A stretch of DNA of 64,000 bases from Siphonodentalium dalli (lineage: Eukaryota; Mollusca; Scaphopoda; Gadilida; Siphonodentaliidae), in NCBI GenBank assembly GCA_032622095.1, contig CP136066.1, forward strand, positions 229,096,961 to 229,160,960, in the 5' to 3' direction. The notes under the pieces were generated by a model. The model saw only the letters and a list, made by a program, of their open reading frames with translations, did not search any database and was not told where the DNA came from. A program made the translations under genes and the position numbers. This document shows, piece by piece, positions 1 through 9,971 of the stretch (the stretch's first letter is position 1; each line of letters begins with the position of its first letter).

Positions 1-50
1 TCTTCGCTGGCGGCGTCGTCTGAAACAGGTCTTTTAATTCTCTTAAACAT
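1..50 (-). CDS. Partial divergent copy of the DNA polymerase N-terminus (cut by window edge)
   Basis: Reading the minus strand from the ATG at 50-48 gives the same first 16 codons as the polymerase gene starting at 246 (MFKRIKRPVSDD...). Its leader mirrors that of the + gene, including a TATA-like box. Only the N-terminus lies in the window, so whether a full second polymerase follows cannot be seen. It is evidence that the palindrome includes coding DNA of a second element copy. Confidence 0.7.
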   Translation of the reverse strand, partial: MFKRIKRPVSDDAASE

Positions 51-130
51 TTTTGTCTTGAGTTTTGTCAGCAAAAAATATTGCGACTGGCTTCTTCGGA
101 GTTGAAGTGTAAAGTGAAGAATTACATCTG

Positions 131-165
131 CTTTTATAGCATTTTCATCGCGAATGCTATAAAAG
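131..165. promoter_or_regulatory. Divergent pair of TATA-like boxes in the palindrome
   Basis: TATAAAAG lies at 158-165 on the + strand, about 80 bases before the polymerase ATG at 246. Its mirror image CTTTTATA at 131-138 is a TATA box for the minus-strand copy. The arrangement resembles a bidirectional promoter created by the head-to-head fusion. Promoter function is inferred from sequence only. Confidence 0.5.
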
Positions 166-245
166 CAGATGTAATTCTACACTTTACACTTCATCTCCGA
201 AGAAGCCAGACGCAATATTTTTTGCTGACAAAACTCAAGACAAAA

Positions 246-3200
246 ATGTTTAAGAGAATTAAAAGACCTGTTTCAGACGACGCCGCCAGCGAAGAAGATA
301 TTGTTAGAAAAAGACCAAGGCCTGCAGTTATTGAAGAGAGCGATATGGAAACTGATAAGGTAGAAAGTGAAGAGAGCGATATGGAAACTGATGAGGCAGA
401 AAGTGAAGAGAGCGATATGGAAACTGATAGGGCAGAAAGTGAAGAGAGTGATATGGAAACTGATGAGGCAGAAAGTGAAGAGAGCGATATGGAAACTGAT
501 AGGGCAGAAAGTGAAGAAAGTTCTAGTGATGGGCAGATTGGACGCGGTCGAAGACAGAATAGAGAAATTGGTGGGAAGAGAAAGAGAAGTCTGGCTAGAG
601 AGCGTGTTGTGTTCAATCCAACAAAATATTTCAAAATTTAAATCAGCATCACGACAATTTGGTGTGAAATTCGAGAAATTTACAGATCCAATCGAAAACA
701 TTCCAGAGATATTTGAGAAGTTGACAAAAGAATTGAAACAGAAATGTTCAGCAAATGAGAAGACAAGAATCAGAGTTACGATAAATCATCCAGGACTTGA
801 TATGAGCATTTTCATTCCATTCACAAAAGCCAGTGAATTGAATGGTGGGACACTCATGGATAATATTCAAAATGTGGTTCAATCAAATGCAGCCTTTACA
901 ATTCATGACGGTGCACTCAATTTCGAAATCTTCGTTACAGATATTCCGGAAGGTGGTACACGACACTCACTACATTATGGACCATTTGCAGACAAGAACA
1001 AGTTGACAAAAGTAAAAAGAAGTATTGTCCGGATTGAAAATGCTGATGATGTTATGTGTATGGCAAGATCTATTGTCGTCGGAATGTGTAAGGCAGATAG
1101 TGATGGATCTGCGTGCTGGTCAAAGATATGGAAAAGAATAAGACAATCAATATACACAGCACAAACAGATGCAGCAAAAAATCTACTCAACCGTGCTGGC
1201 ATTCCACACGATACAGTTTGCAGTATCAATGAGTTCCACAAGATTCAAGAAATATTGTATCCAGAATATGTTGTGAAAATTCACAATGAATTTGCTGGCG
1301 CTGGATTTCTATTTGAACCTGCAGAAATGTGTTCGGATAGCAAATGTGTACACATCTACTACAACAACAATCACTTCGACACCATAACATCAATCAAAGG
1401 ATTTCTAGGCACCAGCTACTACTGCGAATTCTGCGACATTGGATTCCATATGCGTGGCGATCTTCGATGCAGATTTGTTTGTGCATGCTGGTCATTGACA
1501 CAGTGTAATTTCACAAATTGGGTGAAGTGTAGAACGTGTCGACGAACGTGTCGACGAAGTAAATCATGTTTCGACAACCATTTGAAGACGGAAGGAAAAC
1601 AGAAAAGAAAAATATGTGATTTGGTTCAACTATGCAACAATTGTGATGAAGAAATTCTCATCAATAAATCAAGCAGACATATATGTGCGGGGTTGAAGAA
1701 ATGCAAACATTGCAAAGAAATCGTTGAAGCAGATCACAGGTGCTACATTCCAAAATATGAATCACCGGAAAAGAAACCTGCAAAGATTCCATATGTATTC
1801 TTTGACTTTGAATGCAGACAAGACACAGGTGTTCATATTCCAAACTTCTGTGTTGCACATACCGCTTGTGGAGATTGCATGTGCAAACCAATCGAAGAAA
1901 AATGTGAAACATGCGGACCGGATTCCAGAGAATTTGTATTCAAGGGTGACAACGTTTTAACAGACTTCACAAACTGGTTATTCCACCAAGATCACAAAGG
2001 ATGTGTTGCAATAGCACATAATGCTCAGGGATACGATGCACAGTTTCTACTTCAAGCACTCATACAAAGTGGAATTCATAAACCAGAACTGATCATGAAT
2101 GGAAACAAGATTCTCAGTTTAAAATGCAACAGCGTGAAAGTTATTGATTCTCTGAGTTTTCTGATGATGCCGCTTTCAAAGTTTCCACAAACTTTTCAGC
2201 TGAATGAGATGGCGAAAGGACACTTTCCACATTGGGCGAATTCACCAAAGTTTCAAAATTACATTGGACATTACTTGGCTTCTGATTACTACAAACCAGA
2301 CATGATGAGCGTGGAAAATCGAGAGAAATTCTTTGAATGGTACAATGAGAAAATAGAAAATTACGTGATATTCAACTTCCAAGAAGAGATGGAGAAGTAC
2401 TGCAAATCAGACGTGGATATTCTTCGCCGTGGATGTGGAAAATTCAGGAAATACATATTGGAAACAGAACAGATTGACCCGTTCATTGAGTCAATAACAT
2501 TGGCGCAAGTTTGCAATTTGGCATGGAGGAAGAATTCAATGCCAGAGAAAACAATTGGAATCATTCCAGATGGTGGATACCCATGTGCTAAAAACTATTC
2601 CATGAAAGCGATACGTTGGCTTCAACATATATCATTGTCACGTATGATAACAATCAAGCATGCTTTGAATGGAGGAGAAATCAAGATTGGTGGACACTAC
2701 GTCGATGGATATGAGGAAGCCACAAGAACAGTTTTTGAGATGAATGGATGTCTGTTTCATGGATGTCCAAAATGTTACAACAACAGACAATACAAGAATC
2801 CCTATACGATGCTCACCATGGAAGAATTATATACAAGAACTCAACAGAAGAAAGATGAACTGGAAAGTCTTGGTTACAGAGTTGAATCAATTTGGGAGCA
2901 TCAGATCGACGAAAGAATGAAATCGGATGTGAAATTCAAACAACAAATGGAATCTTTCTACAAACATCGAGACCCTATTTTGCCAAGAGAAGCATTGTTT
3001 GGTGGACGTACAAATGCCATCAAATTGTACGAGGAAATTGATCAAGATTCCACAAAAGAAATCAAGTTCATCGATGTGTGTTCGTTGTATCCATTTTGCA
3101 ACAAATATAAATTCTACCCTGTTGGACATCCAGAAATTTTGAGCCAAGAGCAGATCGATCAAGAACACATTAGAGACTATGCGGGGCTTGTTAAATGTAC

Positions 3201-4325
3201 AATTTTACCACCATCGAAATTGTATATTCCAGTTCTACCGATTCATTGTAACAAGAAAATGGTTTTTACTCTGTGCAACACTTGTGCCATCAATGAGAAC
3301 GAGGCATGTAACCATTCAGAAGAAGATCGAGCTATAACCGGAGTGTGGACAACGCCAGAATTATTCAAAGCAATGGATGTTGGCTACAAAATACTTGATG
3401 TGTACCAAATTTGGCATTGGACAGATTGGACAGATGAAATATACAAATCCTATATCGACAAACATCTAAAGATCAAACAGGAATGTAGTGGTTATCCATT
3501 TGGTGTTGAGACAGAAGAACAGAAGCAAAAGTTTGTACAGGATTATTATGCAGCTGAGGGTATAAAATTGGAGAACATCGAGAAGAATCCAGGAAAACGC
3601 CAAATATCTAAAATTATGATTAATTGTATATGGGGTAAGAATGCACAAAGAAATCTTATGTCAAAAACAGAGTATGTGGATAAACCATCACGTTATTTTG
3701 AATTGCTTACTAGTAACAATATAATTGTTCAAAATGTTACACTTCTTGATGGTGACAAATTCATTCTGGTAAATTATGTTGATATTTTAGATAATATTGA
3801 ACCTCATCATTCAGCAAATGTTGTTGTTGCTTCTTTTGTTACAGCGTATGCAAGATTACAATTGTATAAAGTGTTAAAAAACTTGGAGATAGAGTGCTGT
3901 ATTTTGATACAGACAGCTGTATGTATGTCAGTGATCCATCAAAGAAGAACATCAAAACTATCGAAGGAAGATTGGGGAAATGGAGCGACGAACATCCAGA
4001 TGCAAAGATTGTCAAATTTGTTGGACTTGGGCCAAAGAACTACGGATATGAATACATCAAAGATGGGAGAAGATACACCAAATGTAAGGTAAAAGGTATC
4101 ACTCTTGATTACAGCACAAGTCAAAAAGTTAATTTTGAAACAATGGTACAATGTGTTAATGATCGTGAAAATTTCAAAACTGTTGTTGAGTATCCTTCCA
4201 GAATTAAAAGACAAAAGGACCATCAACTAATTAGTGAGTGTCAAACCAAAACTTTCAGATCGGTGTACACAAAACGAAAACTCGTCAATGGTATTCACAC
4301 ATATCCATACGGATGGAGATGTTGA
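246..4325 (+). pseudogene. polB: Polinton-type family B DNA polymerase (frameshifted)
   Basis: This would replicate the element by protein-primed synthesis (family knowledge). It begins MFKRIKRPVSDD at 246 with an acidic repeat region, then an N-terminal domain. A Cys-rich zinc-ribbon-like stretch at about 1,420-1,740 is typical of this polymerase group. Exonuclease motifs follow: DFE near 1,804, NAQGYDAQFL near 2,020 and YCKSDVDIL near 2,400. Polymerase motifs are DVCSLYP (3,073-3,093), KIMINCIWGKNAQR (3,610-3,651) and YFDTDS (3,900-3,917). Three frames are needed: the N-terminus (frame of 246) ends at 641, the main body is open from before that point to past 3,890, and YFDTDS lies in a third frame ending at 4,325. 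The shifts lie at about 600-640 and at about 3,885, where one G seems to be missing. No residue of the catalytic motifs is lost, so the inactivation looks recent, or the lesions are sequencing errors. Confidence 0.93.
333..512 (+). repeat. Five 36-bp tandem repeats in the polB N-terminus
   Basis: A 36-base unit starts at 333, 369, 405, 441 and 477 and encodes a 12-residue acidic unit of the type EESDMETDEAES. Because 36 is divisible by three, the block is open in several frames, which makes a second, basic reading frame look coding here. The acidic frame is in phase with the ATG at 246, and I take it as the real one. Confidence 0.9.
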
Positions 4326-4341
4326 GTCATTTCATGTCAAG

Positions 4342-4938
4342 ATGTTGTCAGGAGTAGTACCTCCAGAAATTGCTGAGAAGATTTATGGATATTTGGTGGC
4401 ACAGTCAACACTTATTCCAGAGATAAAGAAGGAATTACAAGAAGTCTGGTTTGAAAGAGAAAAGAAAGCAATACTACGATGCTGTGATGTCGACGAATGT
4501 TTACAGAGATTGGACTATCTTGAGACAAGTATATTTTCTCATTTCTCTCAAAACTATATTGAATCATTTATTAAATTCAAAACATTTTTTCTCATTGAAA
4601 AAATATCTGATTTTTGGATATTTGGTGGTGATCAACACCATTTAGATTTAGATTTAGGAACTTTTGATGAACATGACTATATTCATTATACAAAGTATGA
4701 AGATCATTTTCCTCTTGCTGGGGGAACTTTTGAATCAGTTCCTAGGATCTATGGGTATATGTTAACAAAAAAAATGTCAACATATGCAAAAATTCAAAAC
4801 ATTTTGGGGGATGATTTTTATATTTACAGAACAAAGTACAGAAGAATAGAAGACTATAATAATTGGATTATTGAAATGTATGGAAATATTTACAGCTTTG
4901 GAGATTTCTCTTTAAGAACTAAATTCACACGTCGTTAA
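4342..4938 (+). CDS. Unknown 198-aa protein between polymerase and ATPase
   Basis: An intact frame from ATG 4,342 (MLSGVVPPEIAEKIYGYLVA) to 4,938, starting 16 bases after the polymerase stop. The same frame is open further upstream, but that part overlaps the polymerase C-terminus, so the 4,342 start is preferred. It is rich in aromatic and acidic residues (FGGDQHHLDLDLGTFDEHDY, then YRRIEDYNNWIIEMYGNIY). I see no transmembrane segment, zinc cluster or nucleotide-binding motif. I do not recognise it. It is not obviously the adenain-like protease of Polintons: I see no convincing His-Asp-Cys arrangement. Its position suggests a replication or packaging accessory, but that is a guess. Confidence 0.75.
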   Translation: MLSGVVPPEIAEKIYGYLVAQSTLIPEIKKELQEVWFEREKKAILRCCDVDECLQRLDYLETSIFSHFSQNYIESFIKFKTFFLIEKISDFWIFGGDQHHLDLDLGTFDEHDYIHYTKYEDHFPLAGGTFESVPRIYGYMLTKKMSTYAKIQNILGDDFYIYRTKYRRIEDYNNWIIEMYGNIYSFGDFSLRTKFTRR

Positions 4939-4971
4939 GTTCACTCTCTGATTAGACATCAAAGTGACAAC

Positions 4972-5622
4972 ATGGAAGAATCTTTACTTTTCCAACATCC
5001 GTGTAATTTCTTTATCAGCGGACCTAGTGGATCAGGTAAAACAGAATTTGTTAAAAAAGTTATTGAATTTAAACACGATTTATTCCAAACACCACCAAAG
5101 AAAATAGTTTGGTGTTACAAAGAATGGCAAGACACATACAATCGTATAAAAGAAATTGATAACGTTGAGTTTATCGATGGTATTCCAGACGATGATGAGG
5201 AAATTGTATCAGATAAATCATTTCCTCATCTTGTTGTTTTCGATGACATGATGGGGGAACAAGATGAAGACAAAATAATGCTTTGGTTTACTAGAAAAGG
5301 TCATCATCGAAATGCTTCAATAATTTACATTACTCAAAACATGTTCCAAAAATCAAAAAGTAGCAGAACTATAAGTTTGAATGCACACTACATGGTTTTA
5401 TTTCAAAGCGTTCGAGATAAAAATCAAATAAAAGTTTTGGCTCATCAAATGCAAACCAATCATTTGAAACAAGCATACGAAGATGCAACTTCAATAAATC
5501 ATGGATATATTTTAGTAGATTTTCATCCTAGAACAGAAAATTATTTGCGAATTAGAACTGATATTTTCCATAAATGGTTGACAGCTAATGACCGAGGTCC
5601 TGTCATTTATTCAAAAGTATAA
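4972..5622 (+). CDS. A32/FtsK-HerA-like genome-packaging ATPase
   Basis: An intact 216-residue protein with Walker A GPSGSGKT at residues 17-24 and a Walker B-like VVFDD at about 88-92. These are followed by a sensor-like stretch ending in YITQN and a C-terminal GYILVDF segment. This layout matches the poxvirus A32 / Polinton packaging ATPases, which drive DNA into capsids. It sits between the unknown 4,342 gene and the small basic protein genes in the same orientation. It is clearly homologous to the ATPase domain of the zinc-finger genes at 26,330 and 33,188 (shared KIVWCYKEWQ/RIIWFYKYWQ and LVDF/LVDL blocks) but lacks their zinc fingers and tail. Confidence 0.93.
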   Translation: MEESLLFQHPCNFFISGPSGSGKTEFVKKVIEFKHDLFQTPPKKIVWCYKEWQDTYNRIKEIDNVEFIDGIPDDDEEIVSDKSFPHLVVFDDMMGEQDEDKIMLWFTRKGHHRNASIIYITQNMFQKSKSSRTISLNAHYMVLFQSVRDKNQIKVLAHQMQTNHLKQAYEDATSINHGYILVDFHPRTENYLRIRTDIFHKWLTANDRGPVIYSKV

Positions 5623-5656
5623 ATTCAGTTGTTGTTACTTTTTTCATTTTAGAACC

Positions 5657-6244
5657 ATGTCGTCCACCGAGATGTTTAGTCATGATGAACTGTCACAAAT
5701 TATAAATTTCTTCACTTTTGCAGCTGAGTTATTTCTTGAACATGATTGGAAATTACCATCACAGACAAAAAAGTTTTTTCAGAGAAATAAAAATGTTCTT
5801 AAAAAAATCTCTGATCGATCAACTGATATGGAAACAAAACGCAATTTAATTTTACAACGAGGTGGTAGTGGGTTCCTTGGGGGAGTTTTAATTAGAAGTC
5901 TTTTGAAAAATTCATTTGAACAAACTGGTAGACAATCTAAAAGTAAATCAAAGGTTTCTCCAAAACGTTCAAAGATTACACTGATGCAAACACAACAAAG
6001 GGGTAATCAAAAAGAATCTAAACGTAAAACAAAGCTTTCTCTAAATCATTCAAAGTTTACACCGATGCAAACTCAACAAAATCAACATTCTAAATTTACA
6101 CCTATACCTTCTCAGCAGAACCCTCAACATCAACCGTTACAAAAAAAACCAGTTATTGATCTTGAATTTTCTAAATTTATGCCGTTGTCTGATCCATCGA
6201 AATCGGCATTCGAAGCTTTAGAATGGTTCAATCAGAAAAGATAA
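5657..6244 (+). CDS. Basic virion-core-like protein with RGGSGFLGG motif
   Basis: The 195-residue frame starts at ATG 5,657 (MSSTEMFSHDELSQ); an upstream in-frame ATG at 5,588 overlaps the end of the ATPase gene and is less likely. The N-terminal third looks helical. LILQRGGSGFLGG then introduces a short hydrophobic segment. The C-terminal half is basic and Gln-rich with degenerate repeats of SKFTPMQTQQ. Small basic proteins with a GGFL-type hydrophobic hairpin are standard in Polinton/adintovirus elements, where they are compared with adenovirus core proteins such as pX. Assignment to that class is by motif and position only. Confidence 0.6.
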   Translation: MSSTEMFSHDELSQIINFFTFAAELFLEHDWKLPSQTKKFFQRNKNVLKKISDRSTDMETKRNLILQRGGSGFLGGVLIRSLLKNSFEQTGRQSKSKSKVSPKRSKITLMQTQQRGNQKESKRKTKLSLNHSKFTPMQTQQNQHSKFTPIPSQQNPQHQPLQKKPVIDLEFSKFMPLSDPSKSAFEALEWFNQKR

Positions 6245-6300
6245 AGGATGAAACATATAATTTTTCTGCTCATTTTGAGACAACTACTTAGACTGTGAAG

Positions 6301-6664
6301 ATGCCTTCAAAAACTAAGAGCCGGAAAGTACCGCTGATAAAAAAAATATGGGGAGTTGATTGTTGCAATGAGTAAAGTTCCATCTGCATATAAAAAGAAA
6401 ATGATCAACGATGCTCCGAAACAAGTGATGGATTGCATTTCAGAATGTTGTCAAAATCTTTTAAAAGGTAATGTAAAACTGAATGAAGCTCAGAACCGCA
6501 AGTTACATTCGAAGCGTAAACATATCAGATATCTTGCAGACAAGAACAAACCTTTGCAACAAAAGAAGAAAATTTTGAATCAAAAAGGTGGCTTTTTACC
6601 ATTATTATTTCTTGCTCCATTGATTAGCAAAACATTAGGTGCAGTTGTTAAAAATATTTTGTAA
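6301..6664 (+). CDS. pX-like small basic protein with GGFLPLL hydrophobic tail
   Basis: The clear frame runs from ATG 6,368 to 6,664 (98 aa): a basic helical body containing ISECCQNLLKGNVKLNEAQ and KHIRYLADKNK, then QKGGFLPLLFLAPLISKTLG at the end. I recognise this pattern from Polinton-like elements of invertebrates, where it is a pX/virion-core-like protein. A second ATG at 6,301 opens a 24-codon basic frame (MPSKTKSRKVPLIKKIWG) that stops just past 6,368 in another phase. It resembles the usual N-terminus of the family, so one small indel near 6,350 may have split the gene. Confidence 0.65.
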
Positions 6665-6684
6665 AAACTAAATCTCAAATAAAT

Positions 6685-7390
6685 ATGAAGAAAATGGTTA
6701 TTGTACCATTCAGAATGTTGGAAGATTTCAAACAATGGAAAATGTCAGAAATGAATAAACCTCAATTACCTCCTGATCCTGCAATTTCAAATGTTTCAGA
6801 TTCTTACAAAGAATTGAAATCAGTTTATGATAAAAATATTTCTGAATCAGAAAAGTCAGTTATTTGGAGAAAATTTGTACAAATTGAAAACTTCACAAAA
6901 ATCTTTAAATTCAAAATTCAGTTTACCTGAACAAAAGTTATCTGAAAACTTTGGGAACATGAGTGAACATATATTGGAAAGTGTTCCATCTAAATTTCGT
7001 GGTAAAGCACAACAAATTTTAACATTGTTGTCGACTAATCCTAAACTTAGATGGGATGATCATGGACAATTAATTTATGGAACAGAAACAGTTACTGGAT
7101 CAAATATAATTGATTTGATAAACGATGTTGTTCGTCACCGAAAAGGTTTTAACCCAGTTGGTTATGAAACATTCCTACGTGGATTGGGGGAACTTAATAT
7201 ACCACAAGATTATGTAGGTAACAGGGATCGATGGTTGTGGATACAAAGACATTTAAAAGGTCACACTGGTGATGAGTTTCATACACCTCATGCAACTCCT
7301 AGCAGTGGCAAGTCAAGAAAACGTTCAGTTGATATTTTTACACCAGAAACCAGAAAATCTATTTTGAAAGGATGGTCCCCACTTTCATAA
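6685..7390 (+). pseudogene. Conserved Polinton-associated protein, frameshifted
   Basis: The N-terminal part (ATG 6,685, MKKMVIVPFRMLEDFKQW) is in one frame until about 6,900, and the rest (to 7,390) in another. The switch falls in an A-rich stretch near 6,890-6,905. The C-terminal part contains LSTNPKLRWDDHGQLIYG, then DLINDVVRHRKGFNPVGYE and GLGELNIP. I recognise this block order from uncharacterised proteins beside capsid-type genes in invertebrate Polinton-like elements; no function is known to me. The end overlaps the integrase start by 19 bases, typical of the compact layout. One indel accounts for the break. Confidence 0.6.
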
Positions 7391-8466
7391 AATTTGACAA
7401 ACTTCTAACTGAAATTTACTACAATCCAAAAGAAGTTGGTGGTTTCAGCGGAGCAAATCAACTTTTTAAAAATGCGAAAGAAACAAATAACAAAATTAAA
7501 CTTTCAGATGTTAAAAAATGGTTACAATGGCAAAAAACATATACTTTGCACAAACCAATTGTTCGGAAATTTCGCAGACGTAAAACTATTGTTGCAGGAA
7601 TTGATATTCAGTGGCAAGCTGATTTGGCAGATTTGCAAACTTTGCAAAAGCACAATGACAATTACAGATATTTACTTTGTGTTATTGATGTGTTCTCAAA
7701 ATTTGCATGGGTTGAAAAAATTAAAGATAAAACTGGTAAAACTTTAGTTAAAACATTTCAGAAAATTCTCAAATCATCAAAACGAAAACCAGTTTCATTT
7801 CAATCTGACAAAGGTTCAGAATTCAAAAATAAATTATTTTTACAATTTTTGAAATCTAAGAAAATTCATTTTTTCACAACAGAGAATCCAGAGACAAAAG
7901 CAAGTATAGTTGAACGTTTTCAACGGACATTGAAAACAAAGATGTGGAAATATTTTACACATAATCAAACTTTGAAATACAATGATGTTTTGCACGATTT
8001 TGTGAATTCTTACAACAAAAGTTTTCATAGAAGTATTAAGATGGCACCAGTTTTAGTAACTCGAGAAAATGAAATTGAAGTTTCCAGAAATCTTTATGGA
8101 AAGTTAAAAACGAAAAAAGATAAGATCTTGAAAGTTGGAGATTTTGTTAGAATAAATAAAACAAAGAGAACTTTCGATAAAGGATATCTTCCAAATTGGA
8201 CAAAAGAAATTTTCAAAATTAGTAGAGTTTGTAAAAGTACACCATTAACTTACAAATTAGTAGATTTAGATGGTGAAAACATCGCAGGATCATTTTATGG
8301 TAAAGAAATTCAACATATAAAAGATAATAAAGTTTACGAAATTGAATCAGTTGTTGGTAAACGTTCAAGAAAAGTTGCTGGTAAATCAGTTAGAGAAATT
8401 AAAGTTCATTGGGCTGGTTATCCTAAAAAATTTGACAGTTGGATTCCTGCCACAAATTTGGTATAA
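7372..8466 (+). CDS. Retroviral-like DDE integrase with C-terminal chromodomain
   Basis: An intact 364-aa protein that would insert the element into host DNA. The catalytic triad is visible: D84 in WQADLADL, D146 in QSDKGSEF and E181 in IVERFQRT. The spacings fit the rve/integrase core (D, D, then E 35 residues later, i.e. DD35E). The C-terminus (from about residue 316, YEIESVVGKRSRK to KVHWAGYPKKFDSWIP) is a chromodomain, common in Polinton integrases and thought to guide insertion to marked chromatin. An N-terminal HHCC zinc site is not obvious. It is the best-preserved gene of the element together with the ATPase. Confidence 0.96.
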   Translation: MVPTFIKFDKLLTEIYYNPKEVGGFSGANQLFKNAKETNNKIKLSDVKKWLQWQKTYTLHKPIVRKFRRRKTIVAGIDIQWQADLADLQTLQKHNDNYRYLLCVIDVFSKFAWVEKIKDKTGKTLVKTFQKILKSSKRKPVSFQSDKGSEFKNKLFLQFLKSKKIHFFTTENPETKASIVERFQRTLKTKMWKYFTHNQTLKYNDVLHDFVNSYNKSFHRSIKMAPVLVTRENEIEVSRNLYGKLKTKKDKILKVGDFVRINKTKRTFDKGYLPNWTKEIFKISRVCKSTPLTYKLVDLDGENIAGSFYGKEIQHIKDNKVYEIESVVGKRSRKVAGKSVREIKVHWAGYPKKFDSWIPATNLV

Positions 8467-8476
8467 AACTTTTAAC

Positions 8477-8740
8477 ATGGCTCAAAATGGTTCAGTTGAT
8501 CTGGATGCTCCTTCACAATTTCAAATCTGTGGAGAAAAAATTGCAAAAAATCAAGTAACATATTTTACACAAATTATTATAATTGTTGGTATAATCGCTA
8601 CAGCAATTGTTCATTTAAGTTTACAAAGTGAAAATAACGAACTGTGGTTAATTTTACTCAGTAGTTCTTTGGGATACATTTTACCAACACCGCGTTTGAA
8701 ATATTTGAAAAATCAGTCGACAGAAATTTTGAAAGTATGA
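8477..8740 (+). CDS. Small two-transmembrane protein
   Basis: An 87-aa frame from ATG 8,477 (MAQNGSVDLDAPSQFQ). Two hydrophobic stretches are visible, FTQIIIIVGIIATAIVHL and LWLILLSSSLGYILPTP, followed by a short basic tail, so a two-span membrane protein with a short loop is likely. I recall small proteins ending in LGYLLP-type motifs beside capsid genes in similar elements. A role in membrane association of virions is conceivable but not shown. Its stop overlaps the next start codon (ATGA at 8,737-8,740). Confidence 0.65.
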   Translation: MAQNGSVDLDAPSQFQICGEKIAKNQVTYFTQIIIIVGIIATAIVHLSLQSENNELWLILLSSSLGYILPTPRLKYLKNQSTEILKV

Positions 8741-9589
8741 ATTCTTTCTACATTACAATTCCGAGCGACAGTTCAATGGTAATGTATCCAAACAATTCTC
8801 AATGTTGTTTTACTGTACAATTACCAAAACCAATTCAAATTGATAAAGAAAAAATGGGAAGTTGCATTAGTCGAACTGATAACACCTTCAGAAACATACA
8901 ATGTTACAGGGGATTCGTGTAAATTCAATTTGATTACAACTGATGCAATAATACTGTCTGTTCTTCAAAATCGTTTTGAAGAAAAGATATTTACGAGACC
9001 TGATGGCGTTCGTGCAATTGAAATACAGATACGAGAAGGTTCGTATACCTCTGCGACAGATTTACTTGATACAATGCAAGATGTAATTGATGAAACACTT
9101 GGAGAAGCAATGCAAAACGAATACGGATTTCACATCAAGTACTCAAAAGTTACAAAACGTGTGAAAATTATTCGCAAGAGTTTAAGTACCCCAAAACTAG
9201 GAATTGAATTACCACAATGTCTTTTGCACAAGTTGGGTTACAAAACTGAAAACGCTTCTGAAGATTTTTATTCAAATAGTAGATTTCCGTTTGGTGTAGA
9301 TTTGTTTGTTGGTCATAATCAAATGTTTGTTTATTCTGATATTGCCGATTTCACAATTGTTGGAAATGTTGAAGTACAAATTTTACGAGTTGTTTCTTTC
9401 AGAATTAAAAGAGATATCGACGGATTACATGTAAAACATGAATTTTTAAATTTACATTATGTTCCAGTTTCAAAGTCATACTTTGACAAAATTAGTGTAA
9501 ATATAAGTGGCGACACAGGAGAATCAATTCAGTTTATTGGTGGTAAGTCTTTGGCGAAGCTGCATTTCAGAAAACGAGAGGAGTTCTAA
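8737..9589 (+). pseudogene. Candidate minor capsid (penton-like) protein, frameshifted
   Basis: The gene starts MNSFYITIPSDSSMVMYPNN at 8,737. It leaves frame in a run of six A around 8,846-8,854 (one extra A would explain it), and continues as KWEVALVELITPSETYN to 9,589, about 283 residues in total. The opening, an FY-[IV]-T-[IL]-PS block followed by a KLPQPI-like strand and WEVALVE, is one I associate with a conserved protein next to the major capsid gene in invertebrate Polinton-like elements. The beta-rich sequence fits a jelly-roll minor capsid protein. The penton assignment is inference from position and predicted fold. Confidence 0.6.
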
Positions 9590-9594
9590 AAACA

Positions 9595-9969
9595 ATGTTC
9601 CCCGTGTATAGAGGTGTACCACGGCAATATGGTAACGGTATTGGTTCAATTTTCAAATCACTTATGAGATCTGCTGTACCATTTCTAAAACCGATTGGTC
9701 GGACAGCTTTACAACTTGCGAAAAAACACACTTTTGGTGTTGCAGATGAAATTATTAATCAAGGTAAAAGTCCGAAAGAAGCGTTTATGTCTGAAGGTAA
9801 AAAAGCTTTAAAATCTTTTGGCACACAAGCTAAAAATCAAATTTTGAACTCGAGACAAAAACCTAGAAAAAGAGTAGCGAATTCAAAAATGAATCATTCA
9901 GCTGTCAAACGCCGAAAAATTCAGTCGAAAAAACATCCTAGCAGTCGAGCTCTTGATATTTTTGATTAA
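9595..9969 (+). CDS. Basic capsid-associated protein (pVI-like position)
   Basis: An intact 124-aa frame 5 bases after the previous gene. It begins MFPVYRGVPRQYGNGIGSIF, followed by an amphipathic segment (LMRSAVPFLKPIGRTALQ). Its C-terminus is strongly basic with KRRK-type signals and ends in ALDIFD. An aromatic-RG-x-P-Y/Q-x-G-x-G-x-G opening followed by a helix and basic tail recurs beside major capsid genes in such elements. An internal virion role like adenovirus pVI is plausible, not proven. Confidence 0.6.
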   Translation: MFPVYRGVPRQYGNGIGSIFKSLMRSAVPFLKPIGRTALQLAKKHTFGVADEIINQGKSPKEAFMSEGKKALKSFGTQAKNQILNSRQKPRKRVANSKMNHSAVKRRKIQSKKHPSSRALDIFD

Positions 9970-9971
9970 TC

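Larger units (their letters stand above)
1..295. repeat. Near-perfect palindrome at the left end of the Polinton-like element
   Basis: Positions 1-143 are the reverse complement of 153-295 (paired positions sum to 296), with only about three mismatches and a 9-base loop at 144-152. The right arm holds the leader and first codons of the polymerase gene; the left arm holds the same in mirror image. This is two copies of the same element end joined head to head, not an ordinary terminal repeat, since it runs into coding sequence. The left arm continues out of the window. It could be a neighbouring inverted copy, a replication-type junction or an inverted-duplication break. Confidence 0.9.

Noticed and set aside
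367-641. Basic reading frame MKRAIWKLMRQ... as the polymerase N-terminus
   Set aside because: It is the shifted frame of the 36-bp acidic repeat; the ATG at 246 opens the sensible acidic frame and has a TATA box upstream.
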